Assembly (NCBI GenBank): GCA_002633005.1
Contig: NMRA01000105.1
Span: 534,010-598,009, forward strand
Source of the DNA: Phoronis australis
Lineage: Eukaryota; Phoronida; Phoronidae
Reading direction: 5' to 3'
DNA: 64,000 nt
Below are positions 50,801-62,155 of this stretch, piece by piece. A program made the translations under genes and the position numbers. The notes beneath the pieces were generated by a model. The model was not told the DNA's origin. It was given only the letters and a program-made list of their open reading frames with translations, and did no database searches. The stretch's first letter is position 1. Each line of letters starts with the position of its first letter.

Positions 50801-53800
50801 AAACAATCATTGTTCAAAATTATGGGGGTGTCTAGTGAAAACCCATAAGCCTTCAACAGGCATGTGACTGTTATATGATATGAAAGAAATTATAGAATCA
50901 CAGGGACCATGTTAAACCTATTTCCACATCAATTAAAAATATTAATTTAAAGCCTGTGAAAATTATACTTGACAGTTTGGAACTAGAGCCCTCTAACAGG
51001 AAGGTGTCACAAGGGTAAAAAGACTTAAAGCAATTATTTTTAGAACATCCCCTTAAACCTATGTAACCGCATAATAACACAGGGCTGCAAAAGGCAGATA
51101 AGACCAGGAATTACGAATGGAGGAAATGAATTGGAAAACAAGGGAAAGTCCTAGATGAAGACAATTAGACTATAAATATCGGCGAAGATCATATTGACAG
51201 CTATTCACATCCAAGGAGTGGAGTCTACACATCACAATGGCTTACAAGGTAAGTGATATTTGCAATCAAAAATCTAAGAGTTAGATTGAACATACAAAAA
51301 CATGAAATTTGAAAAAAAACACACTTTTTTGTTTAGTAAGAGAAAGCATATTTATTGAATAGTGAAAATTGCTTGTTTTACATTCTCAGCAGAAGCTGTG
51401 CCACTTACTAATGGTGAACTAATAATAGAATATTACATCTTTAGTTTCATTTTAGTGGTTCTGTCAATTGCTTTGAAATACTATTTTATACTTTTCCAGT
51501 GAAGATTATTTTCAGTCAAATAATTATTTGATGAATTTTAGCAGTTACTGCCAACTGAAAAACCAAAATAAGCTGAAATGAAAATTTTTAAAAAATCCCT
51601 TGTCAACTGGCATGACTCACAAAACATTTGTGGCAAACCTGAGGCCATTCGAAAGAAGTGATCTGATTCAAAGCATTTATTATTACTACTACATTGATTT
51701 CTTATTTTTTAATAATTCTTCTGGTCAAGAAATTTTGCAGACTAGTAGAATTCATCACACTATGAAACTTTGGTTATAGTCAGCTATGGCGTGCCCGCAC
51801 TTCGAGAACCAGTTTTCTCCAAAGAATAACAAGGCATCAAAATGTAGGCACCTTACATGTATATCTGACTACTGCCAAAATTTCAAAACATTTTCATTAC
51901 TTTCAGTCTGACTGACATGCCATCTGTTGGTCAGACTGATACGTGATGGGACTGTCACTTTTGCAAAATACCGGTTTTGGCTACTTGAGGCAATGCTGGT
52001 GAGACGTGACGACAGGGATGTAATTCATGAGACAAATCCTATGCTAACATTTGGGGTTTTTTTACCCCAACGCCCAAGCGAGCCTAAGCCAAACTGTGAC
52101 TAAACCGTCATGATCGATTCACAAATTCTTGCTCATTGCTCAGCCACGATGGCGAAGAAAATCTAATATTAACTTCTCTCGATTTTAAAAATTCAAAGAC
52201 AGCTAATATTTATTTTTCAATTTTAAAAACAGTCACATTGGTATTTTGCCTTACTTATTGTACGGTTTTTGACTTTGAAACTCATATGCTAAACAGCCGT
52301 GTTGGTTTACGACCACAATAATCTCATCCAGCACATTCAACCAAGCCCATGCAATAGCAAGTATCTCCATTCCATCCACGACGGTGCCATCAAAGCTTTG
52401 ATGTGCCGAGCACTTCGCTGGATACTCTGGGGTAAACGGTGCACACTTTTTCGTCTACTTGCATGCAAATCTCGTAGCCAGTGACTGCATGGTGGTGATT
52501 TCATCCTCAATCAAAAAGGCACAAGGACCTTTCTCCTCCTCAGGAGAAAAAGGGCCCTGAATTTGTTTCACTCTCTCTCTAATACAATACTTATGATGCT
52601 GTTTTTCAGACTATTCAATTGGTGATCTTCACCCTGGTCCATTCTGTGGTCATCATAACCGCCACTCCCTGCCAAATGCCGGACGCCGTACGTCCATGCC
52701 TACGTCCACCCCTGGATCGTCTGGTCAAACAACTTGCAGCCAACCGCAACAATGACCCACTCCAAGAATCCTTCGCAAATGTTCCACCATTTGGTGCAGA
52801 AATACAGAATTTCCTCAACAGTCAAGAAATGGATGTGAGCAAAAACGTCACCATTCCTTTTGAGCTCAGTGACTCCACATGTCCGAGTGGGTACGACAGG
52901 ACACCGCAGCAGATGGTAGATCTCAGAGAACGCAGTCACTGTCCTTGGTACTTACAAGTGAACTCTGATGATATGAGAATCCCCAGGATATTAATAAATG
53001 CTAAATGCAAATGCGACCATTGTCTGGGTTTAGGAAATTCCAACGAGTGCGAGCTAGTTACGCGTCGAGTTCCTGTTCTGAGACAAAGGCACGAGTGTGA
53101 TCAAGATGGGTACTACAAGTATACAGAGTCTTGGGAAACTATCGGGGTCGGGTGTACTTGTGCCTTTCCCAATCGATCAATAGGAGACACTGGATCAGAG
53201 TCTGAGACCACAAGCAGTGGAGATGGGCCCCAAATGGCCACGCTTTGAAGACATAAATAACAGACTATTAGATATTTATTTTTTGTATGGAGTTTTACTG
53301 AGGTGATACAAAGTGACATGAAACTATTAATCCGTCACAAGATATCAATATTTTTAGAGTATTGTTTTATATTATACAATCAATTCTACAAAATGTCATA
53401 TCACAGTGAAAGAATTATATATTTATGTTGCAAAATATCACTACTTTTAGGGTTTTTTAAATTACTTAAAGATAAGCATGTTAAGAAAACTATTAAATTT
53501 ATGACAACAATAAAATGCAAACTGTCTATATCGCTTATTTATCCTAACAAGCACCTAGGAGAATGACCAGAGACTGAGTCATAACTTTGCAGGTTCTCTT
53601 CATGCTTCATAGCAGTGACATCTAGTGGACAGGTGAAAATGTCAAGAATCATCAATTTCAAACTAAAATAATCGAGTTTTCATTCAACAACTAGAACTGT
53701 CTCAAAGAAACATTACGTCACCTGATGTGGCCAACAGGTGACGCGCAGATCAGACTTAAAAATGTTTGTGATCAAAATTTCCACACTGGTTCAAGATTTA

Positions 53801-56800
53801 GATAATTTTATGTTTCCAGGAAACTTTGGATGTTTTGAAGGTGGTGCTGTACGTGGCTTAAAGGTGTAACTCCCCAAACTTTGTGTGAAAAGATAGAATT
53901 TAGTGTGAAAAGAACAGTCCACTTTTTCACCAGAAGCTAATACATGAACAACAGAATTCTCACAAGCACCATGTAATTAAGTTTTGTTCCACTGAGATGT
54001 TACTTATGGGACCTGGTTGTTTGTTGAGTGTTATTTGTTCTGCTGCAGTTGTATTACTTTAAAGTATTTTGAGAAAGTCTGATGATCGAATTAGCCAACG
54101 ACGTCTAGACGACATTGACCTACCTTTTGAACTGTCCATGTCAGAGGGCACTGTTGAAGTAGTGCGGTAGGTGAATACGGAAAACAATATCACATGGCCG
54201 TGTTGCATTCGACTGACTCAACTCATATGGGATAAAAGACAGTACAGTTCTTGAATTCTTCAACAGAAGCATTTAGGGATTAAAAAACATTACCATGCTC
54301 CTCCGATCTAAATTATTGCTCTCTGACTGAGCTGGCATCTCAACACACAGGCAATGCGTACATGTGCAATTATCAAAAGTGCAAATTTTGGGTTGACCAA
54401 CCAACCCCCAATTGGAGTGTTTTCTTTTGATGATTTTGATTTTCTCATTGGTAAGGAATCCTATAATAATGAGTATAAAGAGTGAAATGCTGAATTGGCC
54501 ATTTTCGTTTTAAGCCACCTAAACAGGGCGAGGCCGTCCCTGCTTTGACTGGAATATATACTTCCAACACAATCACACCCACCTACCTAGGATCATGATG
54601 ACTAGTCTTGCATATCGCCACAGTATTCTGAATGACCTGGTCAAGGTTCTTAAACTGGTGTATACCAAGAATGGACGTCCTCATGACACCACCATTGGGG
54701 GCCGGATACATGTTGGCACATTCACCCATTTCCCTCCATACAGTCTCAGCCCACTGCAATACAGCTTATTACATAATACCAAACTCAAATTAAATGACCA
54801 ATTAAGAAACCGGGCCGTTCAGTGGTGGTTGTAGTCTGACTATGCTTCTCTACATCAACCAGTGTGGCCGTCTGCCCTTGATATCTCAGTTGATCTGAAC
54901 TCCTTTTGTGGGGTACAAAGCAATTATCGCATTAGCGATGTATGCAGGACAATAAAAAACTGGCTGAAATAAATAGAAGTGTCAAGGACAGAAACTGGTA
55001 ATTTAACATGTTTGGCTTCAGAAATGGTTGAATTCCTTGTGAAAGGTTAAGTGTAGAACCCTTCTTTCATAGAAGAAATATGATAAAAATTAGCCAAAAC
55101 CCTGTGATGGGTTTTGATTTCTTGACAACAGTTTTGAGTTGATGTGTGTTTACATTAATGTATTCATTCAGCCTGAGCGAGGTAGATAATTAGCGTTTGC
55201 CTTGTGACGGCAGACAAAAGAACGAGCCTGGCACTTAACAAAAGAAGGATAGAAATCAGGCCGCTAAAAACCAGTGTCATCTCGAATACCGACTAAACGA
55301 GAGTAAGTCGTAATGTGTGTTTCAACGTGGCTCCATGGAAGTGGAAGTTCACCTCTCTTACCACTGAAGGAATGAACATAGTATAGTCTTCTAATGCAAG
55401 TACAATAACCCATGGGTTTCCAATGGAAAAAGCCCACATTCTGCCACAATTCAACAATCCAGCCTAGACAACTGATCACTTCATTATAGTTACAATACAA
55501 GGTAATTGGATACACTCGCTACCAAGGGTTGCACTTCTTGAAATATCTTAAAATAAAAGCCATAAGCCCAGGAAACCATATACTGTAAAATTCTTCAACT
55601 TGGGACAAAAAGAATTTTTACAATTGCCATGTTTCTATAATTATTCTTCAGAGGTTTACCACATCATTGCAAATGCTCAAAATTTTACCAAATGCCGTCT
55701 GCTACAGATACAAACCATGGTAAACGCAAAGTAAATTTTCCAGAAAAGTTATTTTTGTTGAGAAATTTGACAAAATGTAATTGCGCCTGTCTGCCATATT
55801 GTGTCCCAAACTGAAGAATTTTACATCATTTTTCAAATGCTTGATGATCACATAAATCTACTTTGGGGATGAAAATAATGCCCTGATTGTGTTTTTTCTT
55901 AAAAAACCCTGAGGTACAGAAATTCTACCAAAAAGGTTAAACAGTTTTTGAAAATTTGAAAGGAACCAGTTTTCTGGATTAACACATACCAAATGGGGAT
56001 CCTCTTCATAGCTTCGACAGCTGAGTACTTTTAATGTCGTAGCTCCAATACCCATGCCTCCTTGGTCCTCACACTCAGGGATACCTTCCTTTCTCCACTT
56101 GTTCAAACGCTTTGCGAAATCTAATACGTCAATCTGGAAAAGGCATGCAACATAACTGATATCCAGTAAACACATGATAGCGTGTCTTGTTTTAAAAGTA
56201 GCAAAGCGTACATGAGTAAGCTGATCTCAAGTTACAATCATTAATTGGTCGATACATACTACATAGAATGAGGACAACCAATCCCAGCATTAAAGTCATC
56301 CCCCATGGTGTTTATTATAAAAAATCGTCAGGTATTGCCGCTCGTTTTCCCGTGATTTATGGTATGACAAAGAATGGCACAGCATTGCATTTGCAATGGT
56401 TGTGACAACTCCGTATTTGAGCACGCTGTGGCTCTTTTGATGAGGGACATCAAAGAAGCACTAATATGGCTCAAGTTTGTACAAGAAACTAACATGTTGG
56501 TGGACACTCATGTCGTAGAGCTAAGAAACTTTCAACTCAAGTCGCCTTTCTTCTATTCCCTCGTTTATGGGATATTAAATTAACGATTGCGGTATGCAGA
56601 GCTATGAATGTATGTTTTATGATGCTGACAATGTGGTCACTGGTCAAAACAGGGTAAATAGTGATTTTAAGCACTTTAGTATTTTGTACACAGGGAGCAC
56701 AAGAAGGCCACTATCCCATTTTCAAACAAGATTTAACCTTTTGACCTCCGTCTATAATCATCCTACCTTCCCACAGTGCTCAGCAACTGACTGCATTATC

Positions 56801-59581
56801 AATATCATCTGGTCTGAGTCATCCGTCCAATCTCCATCCTTCCAACGAGCGCGGTGCATGTCCGGCACTTTCATACTGTATTCCAGATGTTTCTTACCGT
56901 AGTACTATCAAGATAAACAGAGATTCCAGTAATGAAACAAGGTTTTATCACCTCATGACAGCAGTGAGGCTTAACAAATAGCTTCAAGTCACTCAAAAAT
57001 GCTGTTTAAAATAGTCACTGAGTCACTCATATCAGCACTGACTCTAAGAGTTGTAAATCAGAGAATTTTGTACAAAAATGACAAAATAAATGTAACTTTT
57101 TAAGTCAGACATGCATTTGAAAATCCATATACCAATTACAGGTACTGTTCAAATACTTTGCCCACAGAGGCAACTTATTTTATAGACAGGAATGAATTCT
57201 GAGACAATTTGGAACCTTTGACCAATCAACGGTCAAGAGTCCAAAATCCTCATTATGCCAATCTCTAAACTTGGTCATCTTGCACTAAGTCTGGACCCTT
57301 TTCTCATGTACCCATTTTCTAAAAGGGGTCCATAGGGCCTGATAATCACCATAGCAATTTCCTCCTTCACCATAAATTCTGTTAACAACCCAATGGCATC
57401 ACCGACGCAGTTTCCATAGATCGTGCCATAGACGTGGTCTTTGAGTTCCTAGAAATAAAATACAGAGAAATCTGGAGTCTTAGTTGAATGTCAATTGTAT
57501 TTAGTATGGGACAACAATTTAACTTGCTTTTGAGGCCCAAGTGTGAGTCCTATTTCACAGCATGACATCAAGTACATGATACAAAGCAATTCTTGCTCAT
57601 CTCATGTGATCAGTACGGCTTAAAGCTGCAATTCCCATTGTTTAGCCGACTAAAAAACCAAAATTAAATAAAGCCTTAAATTCTCATAAAATCAATCTTA
57701 TAAATTCCTTACAGTTGTACGATCTGATGTTCTTGTTGGAAAGTTACGGAATTACTAGTAGAATCTTACCAAGATTTCCGTTTTTCTGTTCGTAAAACAG
57801 GGCAAAATGCAGCTTTACAGACAACTTAAAAATGATACACATACCAGAGGCGGATCCAGGATTTTGAGTTGGGAGGAGGGCAAGGGGAGAGTGTTTGCCA
57901 GTATTTTGACTGTCAGACATTCACACTCCCTAACTGCCAAACGGAATCTGGGAGAATTTTACGGGCATATCGAGCACTGATTCGAACTCTCAATATCAAC
58001 AACTTTAAGACACTTTTAATTACTACAGATCTGAGCCAAAGATAACTTCATCAGCAATCAACCACTGAAGGAATAACGTATATAAAACAAACACAATAGC
58101 CCACTGAATTTAGAGTCCTTAGTCTGAGTCAGGGTAATAAATCTGTGAAAGCCATTACGAAAACCAGGGTTTCAACTCCAGATGACAGTGATTTCCAAAC
58201 CGAGACTAAATTGCAACCTAGTCAATTGTTGAGTATTCCCGTGGTCTTCTGTCTGGCATTGACAGCTTTTGGTTGCTTTTAGTAAATCTTCAAACCATGG
58301 TAGATTGTTTGCCAGTGGGTTGTCATGGTGATGCCGGGTGAAATAGTACAGGAAGGTTGATGTTCAACGATGGTCCAGATTCACATCTGGACTAGCCACA
58401 GTTTAGAAACCACTGTTGTCTGGAGTTGAAACCCAATGGGAGGTTTTTGTAATGATTAAAGTTAGAAGGTTTAACAAAGCATGATGGAATTTGGTACTAA
58501 ACTTAATGGTAAACAACTCAGTAGCAACAAAAGCTTTAAACCTAAAATTTCCAGAATAACTTAGATGGATTTTTCATTATTGAAAATTAGTGAACCAGAT
58601 TTTCAATGGCATCCGAAAGACTTTGAGTTGCTGCCTGCTGAAAGTTTACATTTCGTTAGACAAGAGCTCAATTAAATGTAGTAAATCAGTTAAACTTCTC
58701 TGTCCCCTTTTGAATAAGGACAGCAAGATGAAATTATACCAGACTTTTGTTAAATCTCACTTCACTCAATGTCCTTCAGATGGCACTTGTGTGGTGAGCA
58801 AAAATCTAAGAAAGCCTATAGCACAGAGCATTGAAGTTTGTATTTGACGAGTCCTAAGAGACCGGAACTAACATCATCTACTTCATTCTCAAACAAAAGC
58901 TGATCCACTTGTAACATGGAGATTTAAATGTTTAAAACCTCTGAAGATTACAAGCTTATATTTAGAAATACAAGACCATGTCCACTTAACTCTAAGTTTA
59001 AAATTGAAGAGTCAGATAAGTAAATGCACTTGCTATAACTGGCACTTCAAAACTTCCTTATTGGTCTCAATTTTATGTGCTACTATAGGTTGCAAACTAT
59101 ATGAAACAAAGTGGACTAATGATGTGAAAGCTACCGCTGAGCTTTCACATTTTCTCCACGGGTTTAGTGCCTTATCTGTGTTGAATGTGTAAGACATGCA
59201 TTAGGTCAGAGAGTGTCAGTTTCTACTGCCAAGTAGAGATGATGGCACTGTCTACCATTAGAGTGACCATGCACCGTCTCTAGCTGGTCCCAATAGAGAC
59301 CGTGAAGCTCCTATATCTCAGAAGCCTTTCAGAGAATTATGCCTCACACTGACTAAAACGTCAGCCACATTAATTGTTATAAGTACTTTTTGCGGATAGA
59401 GGGACACCTTTAGGAGACCGCCAATGTCTTCAATTCCTTACACAGTACTAAGGATGATATCCATATTATATCTACAAGTTCAAAGGTCTTCTATTTTCAG
59501 AAGGCCGTAATTGTGGAATTTTTCCATTGAAAATTGGCAGCTGTTTCTTACCGGGTCCATTGCTACATCATTTCTAGCCAT
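44815..59581 (-). CDS. ADP-ribosylglycohydrolase family protein (DraG/ARH type), 341 aa
   Basis: Exons in transcript order: 59581-59552, 57448-57350, 56904-56767, 56133-55990, 54753-54587, 49008-48867, 48401-48231, 44949-44815; all junctions are in phase (1,026 nt). It starts MARNDVAMDP. Family motifs include YGNCVGDAIGLLTEF (residues about 22-36), GDWTDDSDQM (67-76, metal-binding TDD), GGVMRTSILG, HDPRCVASCVAVTTAIAM, GYTYKTLGAGFWAL and GGDADTNSAVAGALVG (298-313, the second metal-binding motif). Members remove ADP-ribose from proteins or small molecules using two Mg2+ ions, usually in the cytosol or nucleus. The metal-binding motifs appear intact, so I expect an active enzyme; substrate unknown. 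The first exon lies in a duplicated segment. Intron 5 holds an IL-17 gene on the other strand. The C-terminus may be frame-shifted. Confidence 0.85.
46001..46239 (-). mobile_element. Short interspersed TIR repeat, copy 3 (reverse)
   Basis: The reverse complement matches the copies at 8441-8715 and 8978-9202: TTTAGGCTGAATGCGCCC at one end, GCTCGAATTTTTGAG, TTGTGCATTCGCTG, TTTTGTTTCTCTGAGGC and GGGGGCTCGTTCAAGCCCCC, ending GGATGCACG. It lies in intron 7 of the ADP-ribosylglycohydrolase gene. Confidence 0.6.
46868..47111. repeat. 48-bp minisatellite, five copies with two alternating variants
   Basis: The unit contains TTTCTCATGTTTTCATATAC and AGGCAAGTAGCACCACTG. Copies alternate strictly AAGTAGC, AAGCAGC, AAGTAGC, AAGCAGC, AAGTAGC, so the real repeated block is 96 bp. 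Since 48 is divisible by three, frames stay open on both strands; these are not genes. Confidence 0.92.
47815..47846 (+). repeat. AAT trinucleotide microsatellite
   Basis: About ten perfect AAT units in intron 7 of the - strand gene. Confidence 0.9.
49009..51120. other. Intron 5 of the ADP-ribosylglycohydrolase gene, part upstream of the nested IL-17 gene
   Basis: No exon, repeat array or long ORF with family features was seen here. It would contain distal regulatory DNA of the IL-17 gene if that gene is regulated from its 5' side. Confidence 0.4.
51142..51151 (+). promoter_or_regulatory. NF-kappaB/Rel-like site upstream of the IL-17 gene
   Basis: GGGAAAGTCC fits the Rel/Dorsal-type consensus GGGRAANYCC. 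It lies about 20 bp upstream of the TATA box and about 60 bp upstream of the likely start site, a common place for a kappaB element in an inducible cytokine promoter. Sequence match only. Confidence 0.4.
51171..51178 (+). promoter_or_regulatory. TATA box of the IL-17 gene
   Basis: TATAAATA lies 66 bp before the IL-17 ATG. Transcription would then start at about 51200, giving a 5' untranslated region of some 35 bases. Confidence 0.6.
51237..53248 (+). CDS. IL17-like: Interleukin-17 family cytokine, 216 aa, two coding exons
   Basis: Exon 1 is only 12 nt (51237-51248, MAYK) with donor AAG|GTAAGT; exon 2 is 52610-53248 after GTTTTTCAG, phase 0. The product starts MAYKTIQLVIFTLVHSVVI, a signal peptide. 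The cystine-knot region runs from about residue 95 to 188: STCPSGYDRTPQQ, ERSHCPWYLQVNSDDMRIPR, ILINAKCKCDHC, CELVTRRVPVLRQ and the terminal VGCTCAFP that closes IL-17 domains. Cysteines are at 25, 34, 95, 115, 137, 139, 142, 151, 167, 186 and 188. There are sequons at NVT (83) and NRS (192). A 25-residue Ser/Glu/Gly-rich tail follows the last cysteine pair. IL-17 proteins are secreted dimeric cytokines acting through IL-17 receptors in epithelial immunity. The gene lies entirely within intron 5 of the opposite-strand ADP-ribosylglycohydrolase gene. Confidence 0.9.
53509..53514 (+). terminator. Candidate poly(A) signal of the IL-17 gene
   Basis: AATAAA 261 bases past the IL-17 stop codon in AT-rich 3' DNA. 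It is the best hexamer in the first 300 bases downstream. Confidence 0.5.
53515..54586. other. Intron 5 of the ADP-ribosylglycohydrolase gene, part downstream of the IL-17 gene
   Basis: No further exon or repeat was recognised between the IL-17 3' end and the host-gene exon at 54587-54753. Confidence 0.4.
57624..57814. mobile_element. TTAA-type MITE in intron 1 of the ADP-ribosylglycohydrolase gene
   Basis: The left end AGCTGCAATTCCCATTGTTT and right end GGGCAAAATGCAGCT are inverted versions of each other and match the family at 25900-26020. TTAA precedes it at 57620-57623; the right flank reads TTAC, a probable mutated TTAA. Confidence 0.6.
57845..57965 (+). mobile_element. Truncated copy of the hAT-like TIR element
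   Basis: It begins CAGAGGCGGATCCAGGATTT and shares the inner CTGCCAAACGGAATCTGGGA block with the element at 10789-10967. The right terminus is missing. Confidence 0.5.
58590..59190 (+). pseudogene. Degraded LINE reverse transcriptase C-terminal fragment
   Basis: The frame from 58590 reads VKLLCPLLNKDSKMKLYQTF then VKSHFTQCPSDGTCV, the typical non-LTR reverse transcriptase segment L-x-x-x-S-K-x-x-L-Y-x-T-F-I/V-x-S-H-F-x-Y-C-P. Then come NLRK and, past a frame break and stop codon, FDES. More broken similarity continues towards 59190. Multiple stops and shifts show a dead, 5'-truncated copy lying in intron 1 of the ADP-ribosylglycohydrolase gene, in the opposite orientation. Confidence 0.55.
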
Positions 59582-59797
59582 AACGTATTATGATTCCGGA
59601 TCTTGAAAAATGCCAGCCAAGTGAGAGCTGTAGAGACTGCATGTATGGTCACACTTCAAATGCACTATATCTTCAGTTAGATTCTTGAAGAAATGTGGGC
59701 GAAGTTTCTGCGTGAATGTCAAAAATCGGGCGGATGACCTCCTTGAGTCAATATTTGTATTTAATAAACACTGAAAATAAACTTACGGATTCACTTT
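59218..59797 (-). repeat. Duplicated segment, proximal copy, carrying the first ADP-ribosylglycohydrolase exon
   Basis: This block is repeated at 62775-63937. Shared text includes TCTACTGCCAAGTAGAGA, CTCACACT, TGTCTTCAATTCCT, CTGTTTCTTACCGGGTCCAT and GATTCTTGAAGAAATGTGGG. It contains the 30-nt first coding exon (59552-59581), its GTAAGA donor and about 215 bp upstream of the ATG. Unlike the distal copy, it lacks both transposon insertions, so it shows the ancestral empty sites. Confidence 0.8.
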
Positions 59798-59802
59798 GTT
59801 AA

Positions 59803-60302
59803 GACCCTTTCATATTGATTTAACTCCAGTCTGAGGGGAGCATCGACGTAAACAGCGCAGTTAACTGGACCGTTCATACTGGCTTCGGTAGTTAATGAAC
59901 ATCAAAATAAACGGTTGTGTGCTGCTGTCGTCATCGAAGTTATCGCAAGGTAGCGTTGCATGCTAAGATTTTTTCAATGTTTCAATTTGGAATGTGCTAA
60001 GTGACATTAAACTTATTTTTAAATTGATTGGTTATTATTAGAGCAAAATATAAGCAGCTATTAGTGACAGCACTACCTTGTAACTGTTGATGATAACAGT
60101 GGCACCTGGCGATAACTTCGATTGGACTGGAGTTAAGCGTTCATACTGCACCGCAGCATCGACGCTGCGGTCTTCATGAATCCACCTGTTAACTGCAATG
60201 TTAATTGGAGCTGTTAACTGCGATCCAGGACTGGAGTTAAGCGTTCATACTGACCGCAACTCCCCAAACCATCGATGCGTCGATGTTAGTATGAAAGGCC
60301 CT
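59803..60302. mobile_element. TTAA-flanked foldback element of 500 bp next to the first exon
   Basis: TTAA is present at 59799-59802 and 60303-60306. The left end GACCCTTTCATA and right end TATGAAAGGCCCT are inverted. A block GACTGGAGTTAAGCGTTCAT recurs near 60127 and 60229, and further inverted GCATCGACG-type motifs lie within. It sits about 220 bp upstream of the proximal first exon, at the edge of the duplicated segment. Confidence 0.65.
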
Positions 60303-60306
60303 TTAA

Positions 60307-62155
60307 AGTTTCAAATGTCTAATTCTTCATGTATCGGATGTATCTCAGTATCTATCTTGTCTTTCTAAGTTTGTTCAAACTTTTTATCTGTTTACCTTAC
60401 CCACCCCTTGTGTATTTTTTCATTCGCGCTATTTCATTGAACTTATATGACGACTGATATCTTAGGACCAATAAAAGAAAAACATGTAAATGTCCATTTA
60501 TGTCCAACATAAACCAGTTTTCTGCTGGTGTAGGTCTTGATCCTTAGTTATGGAGGCGAAAAGGCACTTGATTTCTGTCGCATATACAAGTCCCTTGATA
60601 GTGGCACCGAGGTTCCAATTACCAAATCCTATTTTTTGATACAAAACATGTGGAGAATTTCTCACGCTAGTCACCACTCACATTCCCTCAGCCCCAGACA
60701 ACTTTAATGATGCCTATTCAGCACGCCTTTTGAATTAATGTAGATCTGAGCTAATGGAGTGGAAAGGTTATAGCCTACACTACTGTCTCAACAGTGGTGG
60801 CTGTTGTTACACCCAAATTGGGTTTCTCCGGCATTTGCACAGAGTTGGCTAGCAACTGTAGAGAGTAGTTTTAACTTGATACATTTTAAATATTACAAAA
60901 TGACTAATAAAATTAATTTGTGTTTATATTAACTGGTGATACAGGAAAGAACCTCCAGGATATCTGCCTTGGCTATTTGTACCTGAACGGCACACAGTTA
61001 CTCTTGTGTTAGAAAGCATAGATCATCCATTTCTGTTAAAGCATAATAGTTTGTCAGAGTGAAATTTACACTTGGTCTACCAACAGACTTTGTTTTCGAA
61101 ACGACACCAAATCCCGTGATGACAATGAAAGACAGCACACACACACAAAATAGTACTTTTTCATTTTTTATTTCCCATTCCAATGATAAAGTAACAGGGG
61201 CCTGGGATTCCCCTGCCTTACTTTACAATCGATAAGTGAAAATTGGCAACACAAATATACAGTGGAATTGATTTTAACAATGACAAACAGGAAAAAAAAC
61301 AACAAAATTACATAAAGTGTTGTATACATTTCTGAGAAAGGAATACAAAAACCCTCTTTGCATATATTTTTTTTCCAAAATAGAGTTTCTCAACCAATCT
61401 TTATATTGTAGAGTTTACTCTTGATCTATCTTACTTGAGAATTCATACAGGAAAACCTATAGCTTGAGCATCAGAATATTGCACTTATAAAATTTCTACG
61501 TTTAAAGCAATCCAATGTATAACAAAGGTAATTTCATCAATGGTATGCACTGCTTTCTAAGAGGACCGTTGCTACTGCACCTCAGAGTGAACAGGTGGTT
61601 AAAAATAACAGCATCACCATGTGCAATAGTTATATTTATTACGACATATATTCACTTATGAAAAACACTTTGCCTCGATGATGTCATGTCATTGTCTTAT
61701 AAATCCTGGTAAAGCACCATATTTGTGTAAATCTTCTACGCGATGAAAAAAGAAAAATTAATCAGCAGCACTGACATTTTTTGGAAAGTAAGCATCAAAA
61801 GGCATCAATTGACATAATTATAGTTAACTACATGAAGGCAAGGAAAATTTGTCCCAGAACAAAAAAGCGCTGTTACTGTTAGCAGGTGAATAGCTGGGAC
61901 TATGTTAGCCTAGCCTGTCTGTCAGACCAAAGCAAAATACAAATTTTATCAGAAACACTTGAATAGAGTCTTAAATGGCAGCTTTAGACATGCCATTTAT
62001 ACAACTTTTGGAATTTTTTAAATAAATGAGGCAGTTCTTGAGTTATTTAATTTTTTTGTTGACAAAGGAATTGTTATTACCTTATACCCAATGATCCATT
62101 TTTGTTGTTTTATTTACGTATATTTACTTTACTTTTCGACACAAAAGTGTATCCT
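60307..62155. other. Non-coding DNA between the duplicated segments
   Basis: No recognisable gene. A - strand frame at 60998-61183 has a hydrophobic start (VLFCVCVLSFIVITGFG) but no supporting splice sites or family features. If the exon at 62156-62277 is real, part of this interval is its 3' untranslated region; an AATAAA on the - strand lies near 62110. Confidence 0.4.

Noticed and set aside
52615-52939. - strand ORFs opposite the IL-17 exon
   Set aside because: They are antisense shadows of the IL-17 coding exon and do not fit the phase of the - strand host gene.
57740-57800. Good GTAAGA donor on the - strand near 57767 considered as the first ADP-ribosylglycohydrolase exon
   Set aside because: It lies within a MITE and has no in-frame ATG; the exon at 59552-59581 fits phase and start.
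60998-61183. - strand ORF with a hydrophobic N-terminus
   Set aside because: Although it resembles a signal anchor, there is no convincing donor, partner exon or family motif.
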